Below, one piece after another: positions 8,345-16,557 of a stretch of 64,000 nt of DNA. Within the stretch, counting starts at the first letter, position 1, and each line of letters starts with the position of its first letter. The position numbers and the translations under genes are program-made. The notes under the pieces are model-generated. The model did not search any database, had not been told where the DNA came from, and saw only the letters and a program-made list of their open reading frames with translations. This DNA is from Caldilinea sp. CFX5. GTDB taxonomy: Bacteria; Chloroflexota; Anaerolineae; Caldilineales; Caldilineaceae. Where the stretch lies: contig QWII01000015.1 of the NCBI GenBank assembly GCA_021405325.1, forward strand, positions 62,001 to 126,000. The letters run 5' to 3'.

Positions 8345-8685
8345 GCTGCTTCACTGGTTGTTAATGGTTTGACTAACCCTTCGTCAACAACCCGTTGATA
8401 AGAATCCTCAATGGAGGCAGTCAACGCGTCTTGTAAATTGTAATGCAGGGCCAGCGCTAGGGCGGCACGAATCACCTGTTGCAGTTCCTTGGCTAATTTT
8501 TGCGGGTCAGGTTCACCCAACAAGTCTACTTTGCGCCCTTTGCGCTCAAAGTGGTTGACTTCGGCGGCTACTTCCCCACACTCTTCGGCCAGACGGGTGA
8601 CGATCATGAATGGTTCGTTGCCATCGGGGTACCTTGTGTTTAAGCCTTCGACAATTTTATAGAGCTTGGCGAAAGTTGCATCCAT
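8341..8685 (-). CDS. MazG-like nucleotide pyrophosphohydrolase
   Basis: A 114-residue all-alpha protein with the MazG-type acidic motif RLAEECGEVAAEVNHFE (residues about 31-47) that binds Mg. The second acidic cluster is weak: the equivalent helix reads AKELQQVIRAALALALHY. The family removes pyrophosphate from non-canonical or surplus NTPs. It overlaps the SppA-like gene by four bases and is the first gene of that operon. The substrate cannot be told from the sequence. Confidence 0.75.
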   Translation of the reverse strand: MDATFAKLYKIVEGLNTRYPDGNEPFMIVTRLAEECGEVAAEVNHFERKGRKVDLLGEPDPQKLAKELQQVIRAALALALHYNLQDALTASIEDSYQRVVDEGLVKPLTTSEAA

Positions 8686-8701
8686 CCAACCCTCCTATAA
8701 C

Positions 8702-9547
8702 TTATCCATAGGAAACCCCAGCCACCTTCGGCCACTCCGCAATGGGTGGCGGCACCGGTTGCGCCCCGCCGCCGATGACCGATTGGTCAAAGTCGATCAG
8801 GGCGCCGGTCATCATGCCCGATTCATCAGAAGCCAGATAGGCAATGGCGCGCGCCACTTCATCCGTCTTTAGCAAGCGGCCAAAAGGTTGGGCTGCTTCG
8901 GCGGCGGCCAACCAATCCTGGCCGTTGCTGTGATATTTGCGTTGGATAATATCTTCCGCCGGCGTATCCATCCACCCGATGTTGAGGGCATTGACCCGAA
9001 TGCGATAGCGCATCACCGCATAGGCCACATTCTTGGTCAAAATATTAAGCGCCCCTTTGGAGATAGCATAGGGTGCCAGAAACGGCACGCTGCCATAGGA
9101 AGCCACACTGGAAATATTGATGATCGACCCGCCAATGCCTTCCCGCTGCATAATTTTGATCGCCGCCTGGATCAAAAAGTAGGGCGCCCGCACGTTGATG
9201 TCCATCATCTGATCCCACTGTTCCACCGGCGTGTCCCAAATGGAACTGCGCTCGGTATAGGCGGCGCCATTGACCAAAATATGGAGCGCGCCAAAGTGCT
9301 GATCGGCGGCGGCGATAATGCGTTGGCAATCGTCGATATTGGCAAGCTCGGCCTGGACAAAATGGGCCGCGCACCCTTGCCCCCTCAAGTCTGCCGCCAC
9401 CGCTTCACCCCGGTCGGCATTGCGGCCGGTAATGATCATGCCGGCCGCGCCCCGCTCGGCAAAGAGTCGGGCCGTGGCCTCGCCCAATCCCTGTGTACTG
9501 CCGGTAATGACGGCGTATCTGCCCTGTAATGAACTCAGGTTTATCAA
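8702..9547 (-). CDS. Short-chain dehydrogenase/reductase
   Basis: Classical SDR of 281 residues. It has the NAD(P) motif TGSTQGLG (15-22), the NGAA motif near residue 93 (variant of NNAG), and catalytic Ser147, Tyr160 and Lys164 in PYAISKGAL. The C-terminus extends about 25 residues with a Pro-rich tail. It acts on an alcohol or sugar alcohol. Proximity to inositol genes allows a role in polyol metabolism, but it is not of the IolG (GFO/IDH/MocA) family. The 450 bp upstream hold two palindromes and no gene. Confidence 0.85.
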   Translation of the reverse strand: MINLSSLQGRYAVITGSTQGLGEATARLFAERGAAGMIITGRNADRGEAVAADLRGQGCAAHFVQAELANIDDCQRIIAAADQHFGALHILVNGAAYTERSSIWDTPVEQWDQMMDINVRAPYFLIQAAIKIMQREGIGGSIINISSVASYGSVPFLAPYAISKGALNILTKNVAYAVMRYRIRVNALNIGWMDTPAEDIIQRKYHSNGQDWLAAAEAAQPFGRLLKTDEVARAIAYLASDESGMMTGALIDFDQSVIGGGAQPVPPPIAEWPKVAGVSYG

Positions 9548-9632
9548 AGCGTACTCCTTTTACAAAAAGTCGTCAATGGGCGACAATCGATTCAGTAGTT
9601 TCCCAATTCGTTGTCGTTTGTAACTACTCAGC

Positions 9633-9704
9633 CTCAGGTGCGTGGCACTGGTCAAACAATGGTCGGATAAACAAGCTACTCCTGACCAGTGCCACGCACC
9701 TGAG
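9633..9704. repeat. Long palindrome, 22-bp perfect arms, 28-base loop
   Basis: Arms 9633-9654 (starting CTCAGGTGCGTGGCACTGG) and 9683-9704. It lies upstream of both the SDR and the divergent dehydrogenase gene, so unlike most others it is not next to a stop codon. Confidence 0.9.
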
Positions 9705-9823
9705 CAGTTACGTCGTTTTATGCAAAACTGCCGCCATTTGTTTGGGCCAAGGCTCCATGCTATCAAAGCGTAGCGCTTTCCACAAACAAGAGCAGGCATG
9801 ATACAATGCTTTAAGTCCATAGC

Positions 9824-9895
9824 GAGATGGAGCGATACAGAGAAGTAGGTGAAAACCATTGAATCTCTCTATCGCTCCATCTCTGTATCACCTAC
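9824..9895. repeat. Interleaved inverted repeat with 8-bp period
   Basis: GAGATGGAGCGATA (9824-9837) is complementary to 9870-9883, and GTAGGTGA (9845-9852) to 9888-9895. The pairs are in the order A-B-A'-B', so both can form together only as a pseudoknot. Units spaced by eight bases (GAGATG, GCGATA, GAGAAG) link it to the repeats at 57724 and 63544. The 9705-9996 stretch contains no gene. Confidence 0.65.
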
Positions 9896-9996
9896 TCTCC
9901 GTAGAACGCAATGTCGCCGCGATAGCCATAGACCGACTCTGGACTATGCGACTACATGACTGCGGACTACTAACGCTCAAATAGAAAGATTTCATC

Positions 9997-10968
9997 ATGA
10001 GTCCGAAACCAAAAGTTAACGTCATTGTCCCCATTGAAGCCGATCTGCAAGCGCAGGTCGAGGCCGTGGCGGATGTCCGCTATATTGACTGGACGGTCGC
10101 CCGCGCCGACCTATTAGCCGCCATGCGTGACGTTGAAGGCGTATTGTTGACCCCCAGAGTGCGGGGCGACGCCGAATTTTTTGACGCGTCGCCAAAGTTA
10201 CGCGTCCTCTCCACTACCAGCGTCGGCTACGATGCCTTTGACATTGGCGAAGCGACCAAACATGGTGTGGTCGTCTGCCATACGCCGGGCGTGCTGACCA
10301 ATGCCGTCGCCAACTTAACCGTCGCCTTGATCCTCAACCTGGCGCTCAAACTGCGGGAAAACGAAGCCTATGTGCGTGACGGCAACTGGGCCGCGAATGC
10401 CACCCGTCCCGGCCTGGGCATCGACATTCAGGGTAAGACCCTGGGCGTCGTCGGCTTTGGGCGCATCGGCCAGACGGTCACCCGCTTTGTGCAGGCGCTC
10501 GGCATGAAGACCATCTGGTACGACATCTTCGACACGCCCCACCCCAGCGCCCCCAAGAGCGAATATCGCCCATTTGACGCGCTGCTGGCTGAGTCCGACT
10601 TTGTCACCCTCCATACCAACCTGGACGCCAACTCGCGCCACCTGATCGGCGCCGCCGAGTTGGCGAAAATGAAGCGGACGGCCTTCCTGATCAACACGGC
10701 GCGTGGCGGGCTGGTCGATCAGGTCGCACTCACCGAAGCGCTGCGCAATGGCGTGATCGCCGGCGCCGGTCTCGACGTGTTGGAAAGCGAACCGCCGGCG
10801 GCCGACGATCCGATCTACAAATTGCCCAACGTCGTCTGCTACCCCCACATCGGCTCGGCCACCCACGAAACCCGCCGCGCCATGCGCGAACTGGCCGTGC
10901 AAAATCTGGTGGCCGTGTTGACTGGTCAACGCCCGCCGGCGCCGGTTAATCCGGAAGTGCTGAAGTGA
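9997..10968 (+). CDS. D-isomer specific 2-hydroxyacid dehydrogenase (glyoxylate/hydroxypyruvate reductase-like)
   Basis: A 323-residue NAD(P)-dependent enzyme that reduces 2-oxoacids such as glyoxylate or hydroxypyruvate. The nucleotide-binding motif VVGFGRIGQTV lies at about 151-161, the substrate-binding Arg236 in LINTARGGLVD, and the catalytic His284 in CYPHIGSATHE. VGYDAFD near residue 77 is typical of the GRHPR branch. The start ATG at 9997 has AGAAAG ten bases upstream. The stop codon (10966-10968) lies inside the first arm of the hairpin at 10965-11017. The exact substrate is uncertain; a glyoxylate link with the glycolate oxidase genes at 57.8-62.6 kb is possible. Confidence 0.9.
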   Translation: MSPKPKVNVIVPIEADLQAQVEAVADVRYIDWTVARADLLAAMRDVEGVLLTPRVRGDAEFFDASPKLRVLSTTSVGYDAFDIGEATKHGVVVCHTPGVLTNAVANLTVALILNLALKLRENEAYVRDGNWAANATRPGLGIDIQGKTLGVVGFGRIGQTVTRFVQALGMKTIWYDIFDTPHPSAPKSEYRPFDALLAESDFVTLHTNLDANSRHLIGAAELAKMKRTAFLINTARGGLVDQVALTEALRNGVIAGAGLDVLESEPPAADDPIYKLPNVVCYPHIGSATHETRRAMRELAVQNLVAVLTGQRPPAPVNPEVLK

Positions 10969-11017
10969 TTCGTGATTCGTGGCCTGAGCCTGTCGAAGGC
11001 CACGAATCACGAATCAC
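10965..11017. repeat. Empty GTGATTC-heptamer hairpin, 20-bp perfect arms
   Basis: Arms 10965-10984 (two GTGATTC units then GTGGCC) and 10998-11017, with a 13-base loop. The first arm contains the TGA stop of the upstream gene, and the second ends ten bases from the iolE stop. The arm sequence matches the repeats flanking the four-helix-bundle gene at 42709-43179. Confidence 0.9.
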
Positions 11018-11026
11018 GCATCATAC

Positions 11027-11926
11027 CTACCACCCCAACTCATTGCGCAAAAAGGCCCGATTCTGCTTGGCGCTTTCCAGTGCGTCAATGCCCATTTCCG
11101 GCAAAATATCCTGTTCGACCGTGCCCCAGCCCTGGTAGTGGATCTCCTCCAGGATGCGGCGAATGCCTTGCCAGTCGATGGTGCCTTTGCCCAAGGCTGG
11201 AAAGACGCCGGCTTTGACACCATCAAAATAGTCGCCGGCCCGAGCGATGACCTGCTCGCGGACACGGGTGTCGCACTCTTTGATGTGCATATACCAGACC
11301 CGGTCGCGCCATTTGTCCAGCACCGCCACCGGATCGCCGCCCCCGTAGGCCACATGGGCCATGTCAAAGCAGAGACCGACCAGCGCCGGGTTTGTCCGTT
11401 CGAGAAAGGCGTCCAACTCAAAAGCAGTCTCCAAATAGCCGCCGACATGGGGATGGGCGGCGCATTTCATGCCATACTCTTCGTGGACAATTTTGGCAAA
11501 TTCGTTGACATTTTGGGCCGCCTGATCCCACTCGGCGCCACTGAGCGAATCTTCCGGGCGGATACGACCGGCGCGCCGGGCGCGGTTTTCGATGACAAAG
11601 AGCGTGTCGGAAAGGACAATGTATTCACAGCCCAGCGCTGACAGCACTTGCATGGTTTCAAACGCTTCACGATAGACCGTTTCATCTGCTTTGCCGCGGA
11701 GAAAGTTGAAGATCGTAAAAGCCGAAATCAATTGTAGTCCGCGACTGTCCAACTCGTCGCGCAATTTGGGAATGTCAAAGGGCAGGTAGCCATAGGGGCC
11801 AAGCTCGGTGCCGGTGTAGCCGGCGGCCTTGATCTGGTCTAACACCACATTGTAGGGTGGAACGTTAGGGGTATCTTTCATGAGGACGCCCCAGGAGACG
11901 GGGGCAGTTGCAATATTAATGTTCAT
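11027..11926 (-). CDS. iolE: Inosose dehydratase (IolE)
   Basis: A xylose-isomerase-like TIM barrel of 299 residues that dehydrates 2-keto-myo-inositol to the trihydroxycyclohexanedione used by IolD. The start NINIATAPVSWGVL and the following GYTGTELGPYGYLP are typical of IolE. Metal-binding acids are expected in CFDMAHVAYGGGDP and in the late segment YQGWGTVEQDI. It follows iolC with a 28-base gap and ends the right inositol block. Assignment as IolE rather than a related sugar epimerase rests on the neighbours iolC and iolB. Confidence 0.9.
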   Translation of the reverse strand: MNINIATAPVSWGVLMKDTPNVPPYNVVLDQIKAAGYTGTELGPYGYLPFDIPKLRDELDSRGLQLISAFTIFNFLRGKADETVYREAFETMQVLSALGCEYIVLSDTLFVIENRARRAGRIRPEDSLSGAEWDQAAQNVNEFAKIVHEEYGMKCAAHPHVGGYLETAFELDAFLERTNPALVGLCFDMAHVAYGGGDPVAVLDKWRDRVWYMHIKECDTRVREQVIARAGDYFDGVKAGVFPALGKGTIDWQGIRRILEEIHYQGWGTVEQDILPEMGIDALESAKQNRAFLRNELGW

Positions 11927-11954
11927 AGATGTTTACTCGTAATTGGTGGATTGA

Positions 11955-12983
11955 TTAGTCGAGACCGCCGCGTTCATTGACAAACGTCATCACCTCGTCC
12001 AATGTCGGCATGAAGTTGGCGCAGCCATGAGCCATGACGACGATGGCGCCACAGGCATTGCCCAGCCGGGCGGCGCGGCGCAAGTCCCAGCCGTTGACAT
12101 AGCCATAGATAAAACCGGCGCCAAAGGCGTCACCGGCGCCGAGAATGTTGTAGACTTTTACCGGATAGCCGGGCGCTTCGATGGGTTCTTCCTGACCGGC
12201 CAGATGAATGCGCGAACCGAGCGCGCCCACCTTTTCCACCACCACTTTCGGCCCCAGCGTCAAGAGCGTGCGGATAGCGGCGTAGGTGTCGCCCTTCACC
12301 TTGGTATCTGAGACCTGGGAGTGGGTGAGGGACATCTGGCTGGTGTCTTTGAGCATGGCGGCGTTGATCTCGTCATTGGTGCCAATGACAATGTCCACCG
12401 AATGTAAAACCGACCGCACGACGACCCCAAAGGCGCGTGGGTCATGCCACTGGTCGGGGCGGAAATCAACATCAAAGATCACTTGGGTGCCGACCTGCTT
12501 GGCTAACTCGGCGCCGAACATGGTAGCGCTGCGGCTCGGTTCTTTGCTCAGGTTGGTGCCGGCAAATTGGAAGACTTTGCTGTCGGCAATCGGTGCGGCC
12601 AACACATCGTCAATACTCAACTGAATATCGGCGCAGTTGTCGCGATAGTAGACCAGCGGGAACTTGTTCGGCGGCTCAATGCCCAATACCACCGCGCTGG
12701 TACGATAACCAGGCTTGCGTGGGCTAAATTTGGTCTCGACCCCTTCCTTGTTCAGAAAGTTCAAGATAAAGTCACCAACCGGATCGACGCCCAGCCCGGT
12801 AATTAGAGCCGTTTTCAACCCCAGCCGCCGCCCGCCGACGCTAATGTTAGTGGGCGAACCGCCGACATAGGCGGCAAAGCTGGTAATGTCAACAAAGGGC
12901 GAGCCGACATCGTTGCTGTAGAGGTCAATCGATGAACGGCCCATGTGGAGCGAGTCATAGGTGTGTGTGGAATTATTGCTCAT
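11955..12983 (-). CDS. iolC: 5-dehydro-2-deoxygluconokinase (IolC)
   Basis: PfkB/ribokinase-family kinase of 342 residues that phosphorylates 5-dehydro-2-deoxygluconate. The N-terminal motif SSIDLYSNDVGSPFVDITSF and GGSPTNISVGGRRLG are typical of IolC. The PfkB anion hole and catalytic Asp are in NILGAGDAFGAGFIYG near residue 290. The start overlaps the end of the four-helix-bundle gene by four bases (ATGA), so translation may be coupled to that inserted gene. That cassette separates iolC from iolB. Confidence 0.93.
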   Translation of the reverse strand: MSNNSTHTYDSLHMGRSSIDLYSNDVGSPFVDITSFAAYVGGSPTNISVGGRRLGLKTALITGLGVDPVGDFILNFLNKEGVETKFSPRKPGYRTSAVVLGIEPPNKFPLVYYRDNCADIQLSIDDVLAAPIADSKVFQFAGTNLSKEPSRSATMFGAELAKQVGTQVIFDVDFRPDQWHDPRAFGVVVRSVLHSVDIVIGTNDEINAAMLKDTSQMSLTHSQVSDTKVKGDTYAAIRTLLTLGPKVVVEKVGALGSRIHLAGQEEPIEAPGYPVKVYNILGAGDAFGAGFIYGYVNGWDLRRAARLGNACGAIVVMAHGCANFMPTLDEVMTFVNERGGLD

Positions 12984-13498
12984 TGGTCAGTCTCCGTGTT
13001 GCGTATTGCGTGTTGCGTGTACTGGTTTTCGGGGATTGGAATGTCTGTTAGTAAGTCCGATATGATGGTGGTGTCATAGGATGCTTTCTCTTCGGCGATA
13101 GAAGAGCCACGTGCTTTGGGTACTATGCGCAGGAGATTGCGGATGATTTGTGCTGATAGTTTTAAGCGATGCTGGGTGACTTCAGGGCCAAGGACATGAC
13201 GGGATTTGAAATACCAATCGCGCGTTTCGCGTGCTGAACCGAGTGCGTATTCATAAAAGCGAGCCTGATCCTTTCCAGATGCGCGGCTATACCCTTCACA
13301 GGTATTAGCACTGATACTACCTGCGGCTCGGTAGAGTTGATCTGATAAAGACCGTGTTGGCGGCTTTAGCGATAACTTCATGGCATCATGCCACGCCAGA
13401 TCACCAAGAAAAAGCCCAAGTCGATAAACCTCCATCTTCCAAAGAGGATCATCCTTGATCTCTGTCGGCACATTCGCCAACCATTCCTGATAATTCAT
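12980..13498 (-). CDS. Four-helix-bundle (IVP/S23-type) protein inside the iol operon
   Basis: A 172-residue relative of the four-helix-bundle proteins first known from 23S rRNA intervening sequences and of the Avd accessory proteins of diversity-generating retroelements. The family core is visible: QLYRAAGSISANTCEGY, then the basic [19 protein letters not shown] and a late helix RLKLSAQIIRNLLRI. It is clearly related to the protein at 42709-43179. The last residues (TQHAIRNTETDQ) are read from tandem heptamers at 12995-13020, so the element's repeat forms part of the coding end. The stop overlaps the iolC start. No reverse transcriptase or rRNA is nearby. Likely a nucleic-acid-binding passenger gene; its role is unknown. 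Confidence 0.85.
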   Translation of the reverse strand: MNYQEWLANVPTEIKDDPLWKMEVYRLGLFLGDLAWHDAMKLSLKPPTRSLSDQLYRAAGSISANTCEGYSRASGKDQARFYEYALGSARETRDWYFKSRHVLGPEVTQHRLKLSAQIIRNLLRIVPKARGSSIAEEKASYDTTIISDLLTDIPIPENQYTQHAIRNTETDQ

Positions 13499-13563
13499 GC
13501 CAACTACTTTCTAACGGTTCACGCAACGTTCGGCTGAGCTCACGTCGAAGCCACGCAACACGC
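12995..13563 (-). mobile_element. Candidate IVP cassette bounded by GTGTTGC heptamers
   Basis: On one side lies the tandem array GTGTTGC-GTATTGC-GTGTTGC-GTG (12996-13019). On the other lies its complement CACGCAACACGC (13552-13563, 12 bp perfect with 13008-13019). The four-helix-bundle gene lies between them. The whole lies between iolB (stop at 13569) and iolC (start at 12983). Mobility is inferred from position and from the second cassette at 42649-43213; no target-site duplication was identified. Confidence 0.55.
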
Positions 13564-13568
13564 CAAGT

Positions 13569-14465
13569 CTAGTAGAGCGGCAACCGACTATCCACACCCG
13601 TGTATGTGGTTTTTACCCAAGTCGCATTGGGATCATCCTGATTCGCCAGGCTCTGGGCACTACCGGCCAACACATTGAGATAATAGGTCGTATACCCCGG
13701 CGCGCTTACCACCGGATGATACCCTTCCGGCACTAGCACCGCTGTGTTATCGGTGGCGCGCACCAACGCATCAATCGGATAGCCGACCTGGTGCAATGGC
13801 GACCGTTCATCGGTGTAAACGCGTTGGTAGGCATAGCCATTCGGGCGGTCGATCTTATAGAAGTAGACCTCTTCCAGATCGGCTTCGATCAGCTTGCCGT
13901 TCTCTTCAATGTGGACATCGTGCTTGTGGCCGGGGTAGCTGCTCCAATTGCCGCTGGGGGTGTAAACCTCCACCAGCACCAGCCGATGCACCGGCGAGCC
14001 GGGCGGCAACAGGTCGTTGATCTGCCGGCTCACATTGTCGCCGCCGCGGATGGAGATCGGCACCACTTCCGGTTTGATGAGCCAGGGCGCATGGTCTTCA
14101 TCGGTCGGAACCCAGGTGACGGCAAAGTCGCCGCCTTGTTCGGCGGCGATAGTAAAATCGGTGTGACGGGGTAGATAGAGCGCGTGAGCGGCGCCGGTAA
14201 AAACGCTCGTGCGCCCACCAATGCCCCGCCATTCGCCCCGGTTCGACGTGACGCTGTAGATGCCGGTAAAGTTGACAATCGCCAGTTCGTTCTCGCCGCT
14301 GCTGAAGGACCAGCGTTGACCGGTCGCCAGCCGGCGCGCCTGGAAGGAGATATAGTCCCAACCGGCCTCCTCCGGTGTAACCGACAAAATGCGATCGGGA
14401 TCGTTGGGATTGGGCGTTGGCCGGACGAGAATGTTTTCGGCGGTGTATTGCATCTGCTTTTGCAT
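13569..14465 (-). CDS. iolB: 5-deoxy-glucuronate isomerase (IolB)
   Basis: Cupin-fold isomerase of 298 residues converting 5-deoxy-glucuronate to 5-dehydro-2-deoxygluconate, between IolD and IolC in the pathway. The family phrase WSSYPGHKHDVHIEENGK carries the metal-binding His-His-Glu set. EEVYFYKIDRPNGYAYQRVY and PVVSAPGYTTYYLNVLAG are characteristic of KduI/IolB. It is separated from LacI by an 87-base gap holding a long hairpin, and from iolC by the four-helix-bundle cassette. Confidence 0.95.
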   Translation of the reverse strand: MQKQMQYTAENILVRPTPNPNDPDRILSVTPEEAGWDYISFQARRLATGQRWSFSSGENELAIVNFTGIYSVTSNRGEWRGIGGRTSVFTGAAHALYLPRHTDFTIAAEQGGDFAVTWVPTDEDHAPWLIKPEVVPISIRGGDNVSRQINDLLPPGSPVHRLVLVEVYTPSGNWSSYPGHKHDVHIEENGKLIEADLEEVYFYKIDRPNGYAYQRVYTDERSPLHQVGYPIDALVRATDNTAVLVPEGYHPVVSAPGYTTYYLNVLAGSAQSLANQDDPNATWVKTTYTGVDSRLPLY

Positions 14466-14486
14466 GGTGCTTCCCCTAAAGTCAAG

Positions 14487-14549
14487 CGTTCCATCGGCTC
14501 TGCTCAGGGCAGGCCCTACGGGCTTGTCCTGAGCAGAGCCGATGGAACG
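14487..14549. repeat. Long palindrome, 22-bp perfect arms, 19-base loop
   Basis: Arms 14487-14508 (CGTTCCATCGGCTCTGCTC then AGG) and 14528-14549. It begins three bases past the lacI stop and ends ahead of iolB. It could end or attenuate transcription between the regulator and the catabolic genes. Confidence 0.9.
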
Positions 14550-14552
14550 GGT

Positions 14553-15566
14553 TTATGTTGAACTACGGATGATGAGATCGCCGACCATAACGGTTGCGCG
14601 TGGTTGGCTTTCTTGTTGGCCATTGATTAGATTGAGCAGGACACGCATCGCTTGGGCGCCCATTGCGCGCCGTGGTTGATGCAAGGTTGTCAGGGGCGGC
14701 GCGGTAAAAGCGGCCACATCGACATCGTCAAAGCCGGTGACGGCGACATCGTCAGGAATTTGCAGACCGCGTTGGGTCAACACCGATAAGACGCCAATCG
14801 CCATCATATCATTATAACAGCAGATAGCTTCGGGAGGCCGCCCCCATTCGGCTTGCGCTGCCTGTAATAGGTGTGCAGCGGCGGCCGCGCCACTCTCCAA
14901 CCGCCCGTCGGCGCCGTTGACGGCGACTTTGGCGGCTAACCCGGCTTCTTGCAAAACATCAGCCCAGGCCCGTCGTCGTTCGACTGTGATGCGCCCGCCA
15001 CGGGCGTCGCCAATATAGGCAATACGGCGATAGCCACGAACCAGCAGATGCTTCATCAAGAGACGCCCACCCTGGTAGTCATCGTGGTAGACGGCATGAA
15101 TGTTGTCATTCTCGACATGCGTATTGATCAGGACGAGCGGAATGCCACTGTCCTGCAAGAGGTCGGCGTACCGATTGCCCACCCGGCTCGACGATACAAT
15201 CACGCCATCGACCTGGCGGCCTTGCAAACTGCGCACTACTTTGACCTCGCGCTCCGGGTCAACATCGGTGCTGGCGAGAAAGAGGCTAAAGTCGTGGCGC
15301 TGCGCTTCTTCTTCCACCCCCTGCGCTACCTCACTGTGAAAGGGATCGGCAAAACTGGTCACCACCAGCCCGACGCTATGGCTGCGCTGCGTCACCAATC
15401 CGCGGGCCACGAGGCTCGGTGTGTAGCCAAGCTGTTGCGCCACCGTTAAAATCTGTTGGCGCGTCTGTTCGCTCATCCGCCCATTGCCCTGTAAGGCGCG
15501 GCTCACCGTCGGCGCACTGACGCCGGCCACGTCGGCAATATCCTTGATCGACACACGGTGTTTCAT
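14553..15566 (-). CDS. LacI family transcriptional regulator
   Basis: A 337-residue repressor. The N-terminal LacI helix-turn-helix reads SIKDIADVAGVSAPTVSRAL (6-25), followed by a periplasmic-binding-protein-like sensor domain with GLVVTSFADPFHSEVAQG and CCYNDMMAIGVL. The probable ligand is inositol or an intermediate, judged from iolB, iolC and iolE immediately downstream on the same strand. An 18-bp perfect palindromic operator lies on its own transcription start (15591-15608), so it should repress itself and, if read-through occurs, the iol genes. The ligand is inference. Confidence 0.92.
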   Translation of the reverse strand: MKHRVSIKDIADVAGVSAPTVSRALQGNGRMSEQTRQQILTVAQQLGYTPSLVARGLVTQRSHSVGLVVTSFADPFHSEVAQGVEEEAQRHDFSLFLASTDVDPEREVKVVRSLQGRQVDGVIVSSSRVGNRYADLLQDSGIPLVLINTHVENDNIHAVYHDDYQGGRLLMKHLLVRGYRRIAYIGDARGGRITVERRRAWADVLQEAGLAAKVAVNGADGRLESGAAAAAHLLQAAQAEWGRPPEAICCYNDMMAIGVLSVLTQRGLQIPDDVAVTGFDDVDVAAFTAPPLTTLHQPRRAMGAQAMRVLLNLINGQQESQPRATVMVGDLIIRSST

Positions 15567-15590
15567 GCGTATTCAGACTTTGGTATAAGC

Positions 15591-15608
15591 TGCGCAAACG
15601 TTTGCGCA
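15591..15608. promoter_or_regulatory. LacI-type operator
   Basis: TGCGCAAACGTTTGCGCA is a perfect 18-bp palindrome with the central CG typical of LacI-family sites. It lies 25 bases before the lacI ATG and just downstream of the -10 box, a position that blocks initiation. Confidence 0.85.
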
Positions 15609-15612
15609 AGCC

Positions 15613-15642
15613 AGGATAACACACCCTAGCGCCCCTTGTCAA
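15613..15642 (-). promoter_or_regulatory. lacI promoter
   Basis: On the reverse strand, the -35 box TTGACA (15642-15637) and the -10 box TATCCT (15618-15613) are 18 bases apart. The start point would fall at the edge of the operator. Confidence 0.65.
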
Positions 15643-15650
15643 ACCGACAA

Positions 15651-15714
15651 AACACAACAACGGATTAAGGTGGGAACGGACGCATCTACGCCGACCTTAA
15701 TCCGTTGTTGTGTT
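15651..15714. repeat. Long palindrome, 21-bp perfect arms, 22-base loop
   Basis: Arms 15651-15671 and 15694-15714 begin AACACAACAACGGATTAAGG. The outer 16 bases are identical to those of the palindrome at 53072-53202. The second arm contains the last codons and stop of the hydrolase gene (15697). Confidence 0.9.
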
Positions 15715-16557
15715 ACCTGCTCCCTGCTCCGCCGCCATCTCGCGCACTTCTGCAAACTCAGCATAATCTTCGCTAATAAAGTCGATCAACCGTTCGGCCA
15801 GACCAAGCGGCGCTTCGATCATGGGTGAGTGGCCGACATTGCGCATCACCTCCAAGTTGTTGGCGCCGGGGATAGCAATCAAACTGCGGGTCATGGCGTC
15901 ACGCGTCACCAGATGATCCTGATCGCCCCAGACCAGCAGGGTGGGCAATGTTAACGCTTTGGCTTCGCGGAAGCGGTTCCAGTGATTGAGACTTTCTGCC
16001 ACCCCCGTAAAGGCCGCCGGCGCCATTTGTTGTGCATCGGCCACCAGTTGCTCAAAAAAGGCGGTGTGGTCAGGCGTGTCCACTGCAAAGGTCGGCATCA
16101 GCGACGCCAGCGCCTGCCGCAGCAACCCTTTGTCGTTCTTCAACTGTTCCAATACCATGATGGCTTCCAGCGGCGTAAAGATTCCCTCAATCGGCGCGGG
16201 ATCGATCAACGCTAAGGTGTTGACCACGTTAGGGTGCTCTAGCGTAAATTCTATTGCAATGGCCCCCCCACTAGCGTGTCCGACGAGATCGAAATCCGCC
16301 CACCCAATCGCCTGGACAAAGGCCCACAAATCCGCCGCCTGTTCCTCAATCGTATAGCCGTCTGCCGGCTTCTCACTTTGCCCACAGCCACGCAGATCCA
16401 ACGCGATCGCATGAATCGCCGCCGGCAGAAGCGCTAAGAGCGGCTCCCACCAGCGGCTACTGCCAAAACTCCCATGCACCAATAACAGCGGCACCCCATC
16501 CGCCTCTCCCTGCTCGCGATAATGAACCCGCAACCGCCCCGTCTCAATCACTGCCAT
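15697..16557 (-). CDS. Alpha/beta-fold hydrolase
   Basis: A 286-residue hydrolase. It has an oxyanion segment LLLVHGSFGSSRWW, the nucleophile elbow GHASGGA (Ser near residue 95), an acid in LVWGDQDHLVT, and His in NVGHSPMIEAP. The substrate is not predictable. Its last residues (NTTTD) and stop are read from the right arm of the palindrome at 15651-15714, suggesting that the original end of the gene was replaced when the palindrome arrived. Confidence 0.88.
   Translation of the reverse strand: MAVIETGRLRVHYREQGEADGVPLLLVHGSFGSSRWWEPLLALLPAAIHAIALDLRGCGQSEKPADGYTIEEQAADLWAFVQAIGWADFDLVGHASGGAIAIEFTLEHPNVVNTLALIDPAPIEGIFTPLEAIMVLEQLKNDKGLLRQALASLMPTFAVDTPDHTAFFEQLVADAQQMAPAAFTGVAESLNHWNRFREAKALTLPTLLVWGDQDHLVTRDAMTRSLIAIPGANNLEVMRNVGHSPMIEAPLGLAERLIDFISEDYAEFAEVREMAAEQGAGNTTTD

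Noticed and set aside
8702..9547. SDR as inositol dehydrogenase IolG
   Set aside because: IolG belongs to the GFO/IDH/MocA family; this protein has the SDR Ser-Tyr-Lys set.
12980..13498. Diversity-generating retroelement accessory gene (Avd)
   Set aside because: No reverse transcriptase, template repeat or variable repeat nearby.
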